Notes: generated from the letters alone by a model not told the origin. Shown: positions 50,560 through 63,069, counted from the stretch's first letter. The stretch is 64,000 bases of DNA from Trichopria drosophilae (GCA_030407085.1 CM059587.1:80031001-80095000); one strand, 5' to 3'. Program-made: numbers and translations.

Positions 50560-51310
50560 GTTTACAGGTAAAGATCTCATCCTGGTCAATCGTCGCTCGT
50601 AATAGCAACTTACGTAACATCAGAAATAAGTAGCCAGCTACATATTTTCCGGAGAGACGAATAATTGTGAACTTTAAGTCTCCTCAAGTCGATTTTAAGT
50701 AGTCCTTATCCGTAACGCGACAGCTTATCATCGAAGTTAACAGTTGCTCGCGATCGCTCCTTGCGTAACGGCAAAAATCATCAGTTAACATATTTTAGCT
50801 AGGAATTAGTCATTTTAAGTAGCAACTACTTTATTTAAGTAGTTCCTTTTCTCTCGTGTAATTGCGGAATCGCGACGTTACTCATCGCCGTGCGCGCGTC
50901 CCGAGTAATAATTTTCGAGATCCGTTTGTTTGCAAATAGTGTAATTTATAAGTTCTGACTCGAACGAAATCGCGCACTTGTTTTACCCGCCACGTAGGTG
51001 AACGATCGTTTGTCCTCCTACCATCGATTGTCCACGGATGTTGCATCCTTGGCGGAAAGACGAGGTGGGTGTCTAGACTGTTATGTAATTGGAACACGGG
51101 CTTTGTCAGCCCCCGCTGTCCGTAAATGGTTAACGGAAATGAGCCTTGCCGGAGACTCCCGCGAACTCTTAGGCAACGCGGATGCACTTTGAATTTCGCG
51201 GGCTTATGCAAACGCGCGCATTCATCGATCAGGTATTCGCACTGCACTTCGATATATTTTTCCCACGTCGGACCATTATCCTCTGGCTTTGTCCGCACTG
51301 AAACCTGATC
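50560..51310. promoter_or_regulatory. CpG-rich island with TTAAGTAG site cluster, candidate enhancer
   Basis: The most CpG-dense part of the desert (strongest at 50860-51200). Its left part has TTAAGTAG at 50695-50702, 50815-50822 and 50835-50842, ATAAGTAG at 50626-50633, TTAAGTC at 50674-50680 and TCAAGTC at 50684-50690, all on the + strand. The AAGT core with a T/C-rich 5' side resembles NK-class homeodomain sites; that link is inference. A 138-codon minus-strand open frame (50882-51298) matches nothing known and is probably chance in GC-rich DNA. A promoter of an unannotated RNA is another possibility. Confidence 0.35.
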
Positions 51311-51975
51311 CAGAATGTCACGTGTCAGTTTAGAACCCGAATGTGCCTACAACTCCTTTTGTTACATTTTGAGAGCATTTTTAGGTTAGGTCAACAAAAT
51401 TATTCAAATCGTCTGTGACTTCATTCGAACTAACTCTCTGAGGAAGTAATGAAACGTTTTACTTTTTTTCTAAACTGGAATAATGTTTTGAGGTTATGTG
51501 TACTCATACTTCCAGTTCGTTGTTGAGTACACTTCATCAAAGCATTGTGAGAATTGAATGTGGGTGTAAAATGTATCGACCAATTATTTAGGTTAGGCAT
51601 GTACAAGTTTTATTTTGAGAATATGTTTTTCAATTATATATTCTGGATTGCATTACGTACACACGTGTATGACAAACTGTGTCTCCACTGCACCTACCGC
51701 TTAAGTTTCTTTGTTGTGCTTAGGAAACGAACGATCACATTTTACGTCACGTTACAGTTTCTCACGATTTCAATATTCTAAAAACAAGAGAGGAAGCGAA
51801 AGTCACCAAGTTAACATCAATTGAATTACGATGTTTACTGTACAATGCGAAATTGAGATGTATTTTTTTAATGCAATGCTAAATGCCGAGAAGTCTTATT
51901 TACATTGGCTTCATTGCATTCAATTGTATGTGGCTTTATTATGGCAAACATAATGTCTAAATTTGTTTTCTGACG

Positions 51976-52110
51976 CAGAAGATACAAATTATTTGCAATT
52001 AGCGACCTCAAAAACCCATCACATTAGTAAATGATGTCTTATTTGATAAGAAACAATTATTTCTGCTTCAGATATCCACCATATTGGATCCGTCATTTTT
52101 GAAGAGTTGT
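51976..52110. repeat. Fragment of the GCGACCCCAAAAA-core repeat family
   Basis: ATTAGCGACCTCAAAAACCC (about 51999-52018) and CCACCATATTGGATCCGTCA (about 52077-52096) match, in the same order, the arm motifs of 37005-37425. Degenerate, one arm only. Confidence 0.45.
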
Positions 52111-52207
52111 ATATAAGCAATACAAGTGTAAGATGGATGTCATTTGCATATAGACGATGTTCAATATACATATGTACCTCACTTTTATTGCACATTTCAT
52201 AATGTAT

Positions 52208-52548
52208 ATTAAGGGGGTTCTAAAGTGCACGGCCGATAAGGTAGGAATTTAACTAAAAAATGTACATTGAAGATAACTGAATAAGATTTTACAAATTCGG
52301 GTTCTGTAAATGCAATTGCAATTACTGCAGACGACATCCTTGAAAATACCAACGACATTAATTGAGAACTGACCAAGAACTTTCGGAAATAAATAAAAAT
52401 AACTTGTTTCCGAAAATTCGTCATTTCTCAATTAATGTCTTTGGTATTTCCTAGGAAACTGTCCATCGTAATTAGAATTACCTTTACCTAGCCCGAAAAA
52501 TATTGCAAATGTTATTCTGTCAGTGGATCATTGGAAATCCCCCTTAAT
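52208..52548. mobile_element. Foldback MITE flanked by TTAA (piggyBac-type site)
   Basis: The ends read ATTAAGGGGG (52208) and CCCCCTTAAT (to 52548), so TTAA flanks a GGGGG...CCCCC terminus on both sides, as expected for the piggyBac target site. The two halves are inverted, diverged copies over their whole length; the inner arms (52340-52388 and 52409-52453, GACATTAATTGAGAA and its complement) are the best preserved. The loop is about 20 nt. A lone CCCCCTTAATGAT at about 27690 could be a single end of a relative. No transposase. Confidence 0.65.
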
Positions 52549-52677
52549 GATCTTTCGAATGAAAATAGTAATGTATATTTCAAAATTTATATTATTTATA
52601 TGTTTGGCACATTTCTATGTATTTTATACTATATTTACATCTTTTAACGCTTTTAAATAAATAACAAAAAAATGTCA

Positions 52678-52749
52678 CCCTGCCGGGGAATCGAACTCGG
52701 ATCTCTCGCTTACTACGCTGAAGCATTAAACACTGCGCTGCTCGTTCAC
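52678..52749 (-). repeat. tRNA-like sequence with A and B boxes (pseudogene or SINE head)
   Basis: On the minus strand an A box (CAGCGCAGTG), an anticodon-like arm (GCTTC AGCGTAG TAAGC) and a B box (GAGTTCGATTCC) occur in the right order and spacing. The acceptor ends do not pair and the T-stem has mismatches, so it is not scored as a working tRNA. It lies about 130 bp right of the TTAA-flanked element. Confidence 0.45.
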
Positions 52750-53149
52750 AAGTAATTTATAAACGAAATATAGTTACTTTTATTAAAGAGCAGTATATAT
52801 ATGAAGCTACCGGGATTAAGAAATTGTAATCGTAACAATTTGAATACAATGCGCAATTCGGCACTAAATATTGATGATACAGAGATGTGACAAAATAATG
52901 ATGTTTCATGGTGTTGACACTTCTACATACCTCTATGAAACGTTTTGGGTGCTATTATTGCGACATAAATGTGATGAACATCTAATCAGCACGGCGTCGC
53001 TTGTGTTTTTTGGAGGCCTCCCACTACCTGTCAATAATCGCGAAAGCGCAAAAAAACCTTCAAGGATTCTTGACTTACCTAAGTGACCTTTTCTCCAAGT
53101 CGTTTTTAGTTATTTTTAACGGTACATGGGCGTATCATCGTCTTCCAGT

Positions 53150-54620
53150 TCTTCGTCCCCCATTTCATGATTTTCCATTTCATCCTCTACATATTTTATC
53201 GTCTGGGATATTTCATCGTCTAGATACTTCATCGTCTGGACATTTCATAGTCTAGACACTTCATCGTGTAGGACACTTCATCGTCTGGACATCTCATCCT
53301 CTGGACATTTCATCGCCTGGACATTTCATCTTCCAGGACATTTCATCGTTTATCACATTTCATGTTCCGGTACACTTCATCGACTTGTACATTTCCTCGC
53401 CCGGAAAAATTTAATCATTTAATGAAATTTATGTTTGATTATTTGGATTGAAAGGTCAGTATAGGGACACTTTTCGACATAAATTGGCTATTGTGGGGAC
53501 ACTTGTTTTCTTTCTCGACTGTCCCCAAAGTGATACATGCGAAGTGGCTATTTTCGAGACAGTAACTTTGGGGACATACACACATTTATGCGTATGGTGA
53601 AACATAAATTCTTTGACTGTCACGAATTCTATATTGATAATATATACAGGGGGATTCTCCATTGGTATCCCGCCGATGTCCTAGACGATGAACTGTCCTA
53701 GACTATGAAGTGTTTTAGACGATGAAGTATCTTAAACGATGAAATTTCTAGACGCTGAAGTGTCCTAGACGATGAAATCTCCAGACGATGAATTCTTCAG
53801 ACGCTGAAGTTCCTAGATGATGAAGCGTTCTTCTCGATGAAATGCCCTAGAGGATGAAATCTCCAGACAATGAAGTGTCCTAGGCGATAAAGTATCGTAG
53901 ACGATGATGTGTCCTAGATTACGAAATCTCCAGACGATGAAGTGTCCTAGACAATGAAATGTCCTAGACGATGAAGTGTCCTAAAAGATGAAATCTCCGG
54001 ACACTGAACTGTCCTAGACGATGAAGCGTCCTACGCGATAAAATGTCCTAGATGATGAAATCTCCAGATACTGAAGTGTCCTAGACGATAAAATGTCGTA
54101 GACGATGAAGTATCCTAGACAATGATGTGTCCTAGACGACGAAATCTCCAGACGATGAAGTGTCCCAGATGATGAAGCGTCTTACACGATGAAATGTCGA
54201 GACAATAAAGTGTCCTAGGAGATAAGTCTTAAACGATGACGTATACTAGACGATGATGTGTCCGAGACGAAAAAGTGTCCTAGACGATGACGTGTCAGGC
54301 GATGAAGTGTTCTAGACGATGAAGTATCCTCAATGATGAAATCTTCAGACGATGAAGTGTTCCTGACGATTAAGTGTCCTAGAAGATGATGCGTCCTAGA
54401 CGATGAAATGTCCTAGACGATAAAATGTCCTAGACGATGAAAACTGCAGACGCTGAAGTGTCCTAGACGACGAATCGTCCTATACGATGAAATGTCCTAG
54501 ACGATGAAATCTCCAGACAATGAAGTGTCCTAGGGGATAAATGTCGTAGGCGATGAAGTAGCTTAGGCGTTGATGTATCGTAGATGACGAAATCTGCAAA
54601 CGATGAAATGGCAGACGATG
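53150..54620. repeat. Foldback element with 17-bp minisatellite arms
   Basis: The right arm (about 53680-54620) is some 55 head-to-tail copies of a 16-17-bp unit, GTCCTAGACGATGAAGT, with variants such as CTCCAGACGATGAAAT. The left arm (about 53150-53405) is some 15 copies of the same unit in the opposite orientation (ACACTTCATCGTCTAGG). Between them is a unique centre of about 270 bp (53406-53675). This is the architecture of Drosophila Foldback elements, though no sequence kinship is claimed. Open frames here are products of the repeat. Confidence 0.85.
53517..53578. repeat. Inverted repeat within the centre of the minisatellite foldback
   Basis: TGTCCCCAAAGT near 53517 and ACTTTGGGGACA near 53567-53578 are exact inverted copies separated by about 38 bp. 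GGGGACAC also occurs just upstream, near 53495. They may be the core of the element that the minisatellite arms grew around. Confidence 0.55.
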
Positions 54621-57600
54621 AGAAAAGAAAATAAACTTATTCTGAAAGTACAGTAGATTAGTTAGTTGAGTCATGTTAGTGAGAAATCTATGCTGCATCA
54701 ACTTGTTTAATCTTACTATCATATGTATGGTTTCTATTCAAGGGCAGTTATTCCCACGAGTAACTTAGTAATGTAAATTTAACAACAAATCGTTGGCTTA
54801 ACTTGGAGTACAGGAGTACATCACTCATATAAATAAATCGAGTATTTTCACTCATATTTCGCAATAAGTATACTCTGTATGGAGACAAATAAGATACAAC
54901 ATTTAATTACGTCCTAATGTCACTATGTTGATAATGACCTTACAATACAACACAAAAACTGAGGATTAAACGGTTGCTGAATTCCAGGATTCAGTTTATT
55001 ACGGAAGGTATTGGGAGAAACGTTCTCCATTTAACAGAAATAAAGTTTACAAGAAACGTAGCTATTTTGCGTAGATGCTAATAAATCAAACTGCTAGTAA
55101 ATAAAGACATTGATTGCAACTAATACAAATCTTAAGTGAAACACCGAGTTTACAAATGATTGTTATTGATGTAAAATACTCGTATCCCAACATTCAACAA
55201 ATGCAAATACATCGAATTTCGTGTTATTAAGAAACATCACATTCTCATAATAGTTAGTATTATCGAAGTCCCTTAATATACTCCGCGAAGAAATTCCACG
55301 ATACAAATGGCATCTAGTCGGCATATAATGCTCTTAGTAATTGATAGTAATAACGCGATAAAATAATACAGTTATAATTTTCCAACTTTTTCTATCGACA
55401 GATCCGTTCGCGGTCTTATCGTGGAATTTTGACACGCGTGATATATTCTGCTTTATGTAAACCGCTAAGTTCTCGGTATGAAGTGTAATAAAATGAAACC
55501 ATTCCTATTAAATCGATGATCATGATTTCGAAATCAGTAATTTAATTTGTGCATTTTACATTTTAGCGCGCTGCCAATCTGGGAAAAGATATGCAATTTT
55601 TCCGAATTTAAATGGCAATTTAAAGAAAAGCACTTTCCAATTTGTTGATCGTTGCAATAAATTTTAAAACCATAACCGGCACACCTTTATGTACGTTACG
55701 TTCGCGTATTCCTATATATTGATTCATTGATACATTGATCACGCTCCTCGATTATTCTACGTATATGGTTGAGAATCGCCGCGGCATTATGTCGGGAGTC
55801 GGCTTTAAAAAAAATCAGTGGCAATGTAGAGATTTGTAGTTCGCCTTTTGTAATTTGCTTTTCTAGTCCGTTACACTTTTCCGTAAGTGTATAAGTTCAC
55901 GACTGCTTTCTTCCATTGTAATTTTAAATGTTTGCTTTTCCTGTAAAGAGTATTACAAATAAATTTATAGGTACTTTTTTATTTTAACATTTTTGATTTA
56001 CTAATAATTCTTATTTGTAAACAAATAAATTAATACATTTTTCAACCGTAAATATAACTCAATTAAAATAATTTTTATTCAACTAAAATACAAATATCTT
56101 TTTTAAGAGCCACAACAACATTCTAAAATTTACAGTCATTTGTGTAAGATAACTATAATAATTAAATAACATGTAGAAAAACGCTATAAATGCTATATGG
56201 CCAACACAGTTCAAACATATAAGTTCAATAGAACTCATAAATACTTTATTTCACGCCCAAAGTTACGACCTATTTGAAGGTCCTCCTCGGAGGCATCTAT
56301 TAAAAAATATTTTTCTTAAATTCTCTTTCTCTGCAACATTTTTGAATATATGGTAACAAATTATCCAGTGTGTTCTGATAATATGAGTAGAATATCTAAT
56401 TTGCCGAATTTATCGATGTTGAAAGCCTCTTATTGGCAAGAAGAAAGGATTGAAAGTAAACTGTCCTCAAAAGTTCTGACAATAAGTACATTTACTAGTA
56501 ACACGTTTGCAGCCGTTTATTGCATAGTGAAATCAATTTTCTAAGCAGAAATCGTGGGTTTTGACGAAAATTTGTCAGAAAACAGTACAATATGTAATTT
56601 TTCGCTGTTTTTAATGGTTGCATCCCTGATAGAAACCTGTCCAGTTTTTTGTTACACTGCCCAGTTTCCCTATATCATCAACATGGGAAAAGTATTTTAA
56701 AAAGCTACCTTCTTTCGTACCTAGATGGCGCAAGAACTGACACGACTTAGCCGCAAGTACTTGGGGCAGATTTTACTTTAAACCAATAATGTTCAAAGCA
56801 TGATCATAATGCGCAAGGTCATTGTTAGCAAATTGTTTTTAATAGACTATTGCAACTTAAAATTGTACTGTTGTTATGAAAGTCATGTTATCGAACTGTT
56901 CATAAAATATTATATTCTTCCACCGATCCTTCTTTTTTGGTAATATTAAAATAATACCGACAAAAACTAAATTGATCAACTATATATCCGATTTAGAGGC
57001 AAAAACACTAATTTAAACAGGATATCTTGATAATATAGTTGCAAAGAGCAACCACACAAAAACTGTGCAATATCAAGTACAAGTACACATTAAGTTACAA
57101 CATTCGTTCGACAAATCACAAAGAAAGGTTCTTGCTAGCTCGTCAGTAATGTTCGAATAGAATAAAAAAAATTGAACATCTAAGTGCATTCCACAAATGG
57201 AAACAGAAAGTGCATCCTTACCAGAAACGTTCAACGTTTACACATTGTATATCATGGCCTTCCACACAGGTTCATTATACTTCCTAATCGACGTTCGTTC
57301 CTATCGCTCATTAGTAATTTCACCGGGCACAAGTTTATTTCGAGAAATTGTGTGCAATTTGTACATGCGACGTTTCGTTATCTTGGGAAGAAACAGTCAA
57401 CCTTTCCTTTATTGACAAATGAACTTGATCTCGATATTTGTTCGGATATAAGTTGCCGTATAATGCGGTGGGTAAATTAGACCACACGCGACTAAACGAT
57501 TATTCGATTCTCAATAGCGAAAACAATTGGGTGGATATAATTATGTATGCTGATCACGTCGGCGATACAAATTGAACAATAAGATAGTCTGTAATTTTAA

Positions 57601-59497
57601 CCCGTGAAATTATATCACTGCTTTTTGTAAATTATAGTCCTTTGCTAATGTCAAATTCCAAATGATTAATGTCATATGTCAAATATGGTAACTCTGTCAC
57701 TTGTTAAAAGTTAAACATGCATTGTCAAACGTTCTGCAACAAATGGCATGTAGTAACAAGTCAACGCCCAGAAGTCAATTGACTCTTATAATGGAAAATT
57801 ACGAAATGCAGTGATCAAATTTATTGAACAATCAAATATCGAACAAAGTATCATTAGGATCTTAAATTTCAAAAGCATGTGGTAAATGTTAAACACAATT
57901 TGTTATCATTATTTACCAATATAGTCAGGTACCGCATAATCTATAGATACCATAACAAGTATTGAATTTTAAACAATGTCAATCGAAATATCTATTATCA
58001 ATTCTAAAATAAAGAAATCTGTAAATAAACACCAATATGTAATATCACAATATTATTATGCAGATAAAATATTTGTTTAATTTTACATAATAAAATTTGC
58101 ATAATTTTAATAAATCGGAATTTCAAAATTCAAGTGTCGAGAAATAACAATACTTAAATTTAATGTGCACGAACTAATAATTGAAGAAATAACAAGTAAG
58201 AACTACATATTAATTGACAGACTTTCTTGTAATATGTCGCTCAAAACGTGATTTCATAGTAATAATAACAATATAAATTTCAAACAAAATTTTATAATAT
58301 TAGCATTTTTGGATAGGTAAAAAATGGTTAGTTCTTACGTAAAAGTAGTGAACAATATTAGTAAATCCAATAAACTACTGTTAGACATTTTAAATAGTTA
58401 CCATATCAAAATTTGTAAAACCTGCTTCTTACTAACTTTAGTAGTTAACCCGTTATCGCTCAGTAGTAAAAAAAGTTCTTTCCTTGCGTTCTCTTACCGA
58501 AATCTTATTTTTCGAAATAAACTCTTAAATTTTTGTATGAAGACGTTATCTAATCGGAATGTGCATTAGGATCGCTTGGCGTAATGAATTAGAATTAAAA
58601 GATGACTTTAGGTACGATTGAAAATTGCAAATGGTGGATTAAAAATTACATGCTCAGTGAAAATCTCTTTGAAAAATACTTGGACGCTCTAACTCAAAAA
58701 CTATGAGATTATATTTACAAAAACTTTTTGAATATATTTTAAGAACATTTTTTTTTTATTTTAAATTGTTTACAAAAAATGTTGAAAAAAATTGATATAT
58801 TCTTTGATGAATTCTAAACATTCCTGCTATTTGCAATTTTTTCCAAAAGTTGATATTTTTAGAGGAAAATAATTTCAAATATTATAGTTTCGGATTTTTT
58901 TCTCGAAAAGTCGAAAATTATTCTCATTTACTTAAAAATACGAAAATGCGGCCATAAAAACCAGCAATCCTCAACTAAATAACTTCTTAACAACTGAAGT
59001 GTTTTTTTAATTATAGAACTTATACAAAATTATAAATACAAAAGATATTTATGAATTTTGAATTCACTTTTGTTATACTAAGCACCTTATGAATATCGTA
59101 CAAATATACAAATTTGTAATGATCGGTGTTAAATTTCAAGATATTTAAATATAACGTATCCATTTTCCAATACCAAATGACTATCAAACAACATTTATTC
59201 ATAAGTTTGAAAATAAATATTACTACATACTTGGGTAATATTGTAAATAGAAAATACTGAAAACGATATATAAATTGCATCAACCTAGTCCTGGAATTAC
59301 ATTTTACACTCTTGTTTTAAATTTATAAAAACAACTTCCAATTCCTAACTTAGACTATTTATACGACTTTATTAAATTATTAGACTCTTTTCTATGAGAA
59401 TAATTGTAAAATGCCAATTGACTAATGCATAGTCCTCTGAACAATATAAAATTACAAATAATAAGTCTTAATAATCAATAATGTTAAACGCTTTGAC
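54621..59497. other. Gene desert
   Basis: AT-rich with somewhat more complex patches at about 55.4-55.9 and 57.1-57.6 kb. No gene or RNA recognised; the open frames at 57184-57480 and 58324-58569 resemble nothing known. Only the partial MITE at 56624-56700 is supported. Confidence 0.5.
56624..56700. mobile_element. Second, partial copy of the 14.8-kb MITE family
   Basis: The reverse complement of 14800-14923 matches here: CCCTGATAGAAACC at the start, then CAGTTTTTT, then TTACACTGCCCAGTTTCCCT. The far end of the element is not recognisable, so the copy is truncated or diverged. It lies in AT-rich DNA with no gene nearby. Confidence 0.6.
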
Positions 59498-60417
59498 CCT
59501 TTAAGGACCAAATGTACATAAATTTAATATAAGAGTTTGACAATACTTTGCAGTAGTAAAGCACAGTGAAAAAATTGGAAATTACGTTTTTTATTGCCCA
59601 AACTCTGCTCTTTCGAATGGTGTATCGAAAAATCCCGCTAATTTAAAAGTAACAAAATTACGAGCATTTATTTAACAAAAATCAGAAATTTTTGTATGTT
59701 GTTTTAGTTATCGTTATATATTTTTGATCATTTCCCTTATTAGAAAAGCTCAGATATTAACAAATATCGCGAACAAAATATTTCGGCTAGATCTATTGTG
59801 AACAATTAATTTTCAAAATGGGGGTTCAAAAATTTCTACTAAAGTTGATTTTTTTTCAAAATCATTGTCGCATGTATTGAATCGATTGACCCAAATGAAA
59901 TCATTTAAAACTTGGTACCCAGCGGGTTTTGTGGGTGTTGCAGTTCAAATCTATTACATTTGCCGTGCTGAATCCACTATTTTGAAATGTTGGAAACTAG
60001 CTCAAAATTTGGAATCAGCGACCCCACAAAATCCCGGGAGCCAAGTTTAAGTGATTTCATTCGGGACAGTCGACTGAGTACTCATGATTATGATTTAAAA
60101 AAAATCGACTTTAGTCGGCATTTTGAAGCCGATATTTTGAAATTTAATTGTTTACAATAGTTCTTCTATCCCAAAAATGTTTATATGTGTATCCGCTGTA
60201 TCTCAAGTGGAAAATGTTCAAAAAATATAACCATAAATAAAAAAATACCTAAACAATTTTTTTCCTTTTCAATTGCAGCATTTTTCGATACACGATTCGA
60301 AAGAGCAGCGTTTGGGCAATAAAAATCGTCAGTTCCAATTTTTCTTTCACTGCCTTTTTCTACTAAAAGGTACTATCAAACTGTACATTAAATTTATGTA
60401 CATTTGATCCTTAAAGG
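59498..60417. mobile_element. Long palindromic element, about 920 bp
   Basis: The outer arms (59498 to about 59650, and about 60270-60417) are inverted copies: CCTTTAAGGACCAAATGTAC, TTATTGCCCAAACTCTGCTC and TTTCGAATGGTGTATCG on the left all reappear complemented on the right. The inner segment is palindromic too: AAATGAAATCATTTAAAACTTGG...GGGTTTTGTGGG near 59900 pairs with CGACCCCACAAAATCCCGGG near 60020. The inner core belongs to the GCGACCCCAAAAA family of 37005-37425. No coding capacity. Confidence 0.75.
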
Positions 60418-60418
60418 C

Positions 60419-60592
60419 TTAAGCTGAACGAAGTTTGAAATTTTTATTTTTTAATTATTGCCATCAGTGACAAAAGAAAATGTTTTCAAACAAAAATTGC
60501 ATATAATTCTGAATTATACAATACCCTCACATCAGGGTACATATATTGGAAAACAAATAAAAAATTGCAATTTCCAACTTCGTCCAGCTTAA
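60419..60592. repeat. Inverted repeat abutting the 920-bp palindrome
   Basis: TTAAGCTGAACGAAGTTTG (from 60419) is complementary, with few differences, to CAACTTCGTCCAGCTTAA (to 60592), and the pairing continues into the A/T-rich inner parts. It begins only one base after the larger palindrome ends, so one may have inserted at the end of the other. Confidence 0.65.
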
Positions 60593-62847
60593 ATAGTTTA
60601 GCATTATTGATTATTACTTTAATTTCCGTGGAAGACTATTAATGTTTTAATAAGGGAAACTTCTCAATTGTAAAATCCACAACAATTATCTATAATTTCT
60701 GTAAAATGTAGTAATACAACGTAAGTAATACAAAGTAAGACCGACAAAATCAGGTTTATTTTTTTAGCTGGGGACCCAAACGTACTTTTCGGACTGTTGT
60801 ATTAAAAGTAAAAACCTTTGAATTCGATTGACTTCCCAGTATAACCTAGCCTAAAAGAGCAAAACCTGCTTTGATCTACATTTGAGGTTATGTATCATAT
60901 TTGTTCTTTTACTAATGAAAAATAAACATTATCTTAAAGTACATTCCGCGCACTGTCAAATGTCGCCGAATTTGCATAAATAAGAAACTGCGGAACCGAT
61001 TTTATTATTAAACTCTGCAGCAAAAAACTGGATATTATTTAAAAAATCTATTTATAAAGGTTCTGTTTGTGAGAAAATTAATTTTACCTCCTCCTAAAGA
61101 ATCAATTCAGAATATAGAGAGTGTATACATTATTTTTAAAAATTCTTCAGTTTAAAATTAATGTCATAAAATATTAAAATTCCATAAAGGGATTATGGAC
61201 ATTACAAATACTGTAGAACTACATTATACGGTGTCTTCCTTTCTAGAAAAGTGCATCATAATATCATTTTCATATTCCAAAGTCTGATTTCCGAATTTCG
61301 ATGGGATCCAATATGGAAGACAACGTTCAAATAATAGAATCAAAATAGAAAAATCAAATTCTTAAATTTGGTCTATATTAACCATTATAATTAATAACAA
61401 ATTTAAAATTCTATTTTCCATATTTAGCATTTTAAGATTCATCTGAATTCGTTGTAAATTTTTACTAAAATTGACTTTTGATCGTTTAAAAAACCTAAAG
61501 TTTTCTAGAAAATATTCCCGCTGTATATTGAATGGACTATTTTAAATTTTGAAATTTTCGTCAGCCCAAACTTCCTAAATTCCTGTGTTCTCCAGAACAT
61601 TTTAATCTCTTCAGTTACAACGAAATTAAACAGCTTCTACATATCGGAATTTATGAATTATTCTATAAAATTTGCGTAACTATCTCCTTACACATTTAAT
61701 AAACTTATCAGAAAGGTCATTGATTGCAGGACGTGTATTAATTCAAAGTAATTAAACTTTAGACCAGATATAAAATTAAAATTATTCTTATACTTGGTCA
61801 ACAATTACTTTTCTTTCGCCTTATATTAGAACGTACTTTGAGTTTTGTCACGCACATACTTTTAAGAGCAAAATTTATCATGCATTTCTAATCAAGTGTC
61901 AAAAAGAATTTAACAAAACAAGCCAATCATTATAAAAGCAAAAACGACTTTGACCCTTGACATTTGAAGGTTGAAAACTGAGTTTCATAATTCTTTACTC
62001 CGAAGACAATTAATTATCGATTACGACAAGCTTGTGATGTGTATACTTTTACGAATATGAAATCATAAATCGTTGGCGATTGTTCTCAATTGCGACAGAA
62101 CTCAATCGAGTTTTATCAATGCAACACCAATGCACATAAATAATGAATTAATATTTAAGTATTTTGCTACTAATTAATAACAAGAATTATGTATGAGTTC
62201 TGCAATGTTTATTCCAAAATTTGTACTAGCAACTGAATACGTCCTTTTATTTGAAAAAACGAAAATCACTCGTGAAAGAAAATAACAATTATCGAGAGAA
62301 ATACTTTAATGTCAGAAACTGCCAGTGGCACTTTCCACACTGCTAAAATCGAATGACAAAGACATTAAAAAGAGAAGCGAACAATCTAATCGTTGTATTC
62401 CGCACTTACCGTATTTGCGGTTAATGGCAATTCCAACTCGTTTCGCGTTGTCCTAGTAATTTTCTAATACTTAAGTCACTGGTATTCAGGAATTGAGCTT
62501 CGTCGGTGTTTTTAAATTTGTTTGACTTCGCCGTTTTATTATTATGAGACAATTTGCCTTCTGACATTTTAAAACAATACGTTTGTCGCGACATTTAATA
62601 TTGTCGTTTTATTTAATTACCTATTCGTCGATTTCTAGTTCCTTTCAGTAGTAAAAAATAATCATTTCTAATATATTCATCATTTCTATTAACGTCAACA
62701 AATTCTTAAGGTTTCCGGTATTTATATACGAGTTTTCTTTTGCGAGTGCATTTTGAAGCTGTCTCAAATATTTTTACTCCTTTCAGAAAAAAAGTTATCA
62801 AAAATTACAAAAAGAAAAATTCCGAAAGTTGAGGAACTTTCCAATAT

Positions 62848-63069
62848 CTATGAATGTCCGGCCGGGGAACAAAGTTCCGAAAATCAACACATCTCGAAAG
62901 GCCAAAATTTCGATATATCATGGCTCCAGCGTGATTTTTTTCACTTTGTCTTTGAAAATTTGCCAAAAAGAAAGCAAATTAAAATACCTTGGACTCCCGC
63001 AATATCGGATTTTTAGTCTTTCGGGGTTTTGATTTTCGGAATTTTGGTCCCCGGTCGAATGTCCATGAT
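62848..63069. mobile_element. Foldback element, about 220 bp
   Basis: Arms of about 65 bp (62851-62916 and 63002-63066) are inverted copies with shared blocks CCGGGGA, TTCCGAAAATCAA, CGAAAG and CGATAT. The spacer is about 85 bp. The overlapping open frames (62753-63032 and 62918-63112) cross the arms and are incidental. Confidence 0.65.

Noticed and set aside
50882..51298. 138-codon open frame on the - strand
   Set aside because: GC-rich island; arginine-rich, unrecognised sequence with overlapping frames on the other strand. More likely a chance frame than a gene.
51383..51392. TTAGG-type telomeric repeat (GGTTAGGT)
   Set aside because: Single short matches here and at about 3310, 51590 and 63160, with no tandem array.
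52678..52749. Functional tRNA gene on the - strand
   Set aside because: A and B boxes fit, but the acceptor arms do not pair and the T-stem has mismatches.
53150..54620. CRISPR-like regular array
   Set aside because: Units are head-to-tail with no unique spacers, appear in both orientations, and the genome is eukaryotic. It is a minisatellite foldback.
54480..54722. 80-codon open frame with repeated FHRL and GHFIV motifs
   Set aside because: The periodic peptide is a translation of the 17-bp minisatellite on the opposite strand.
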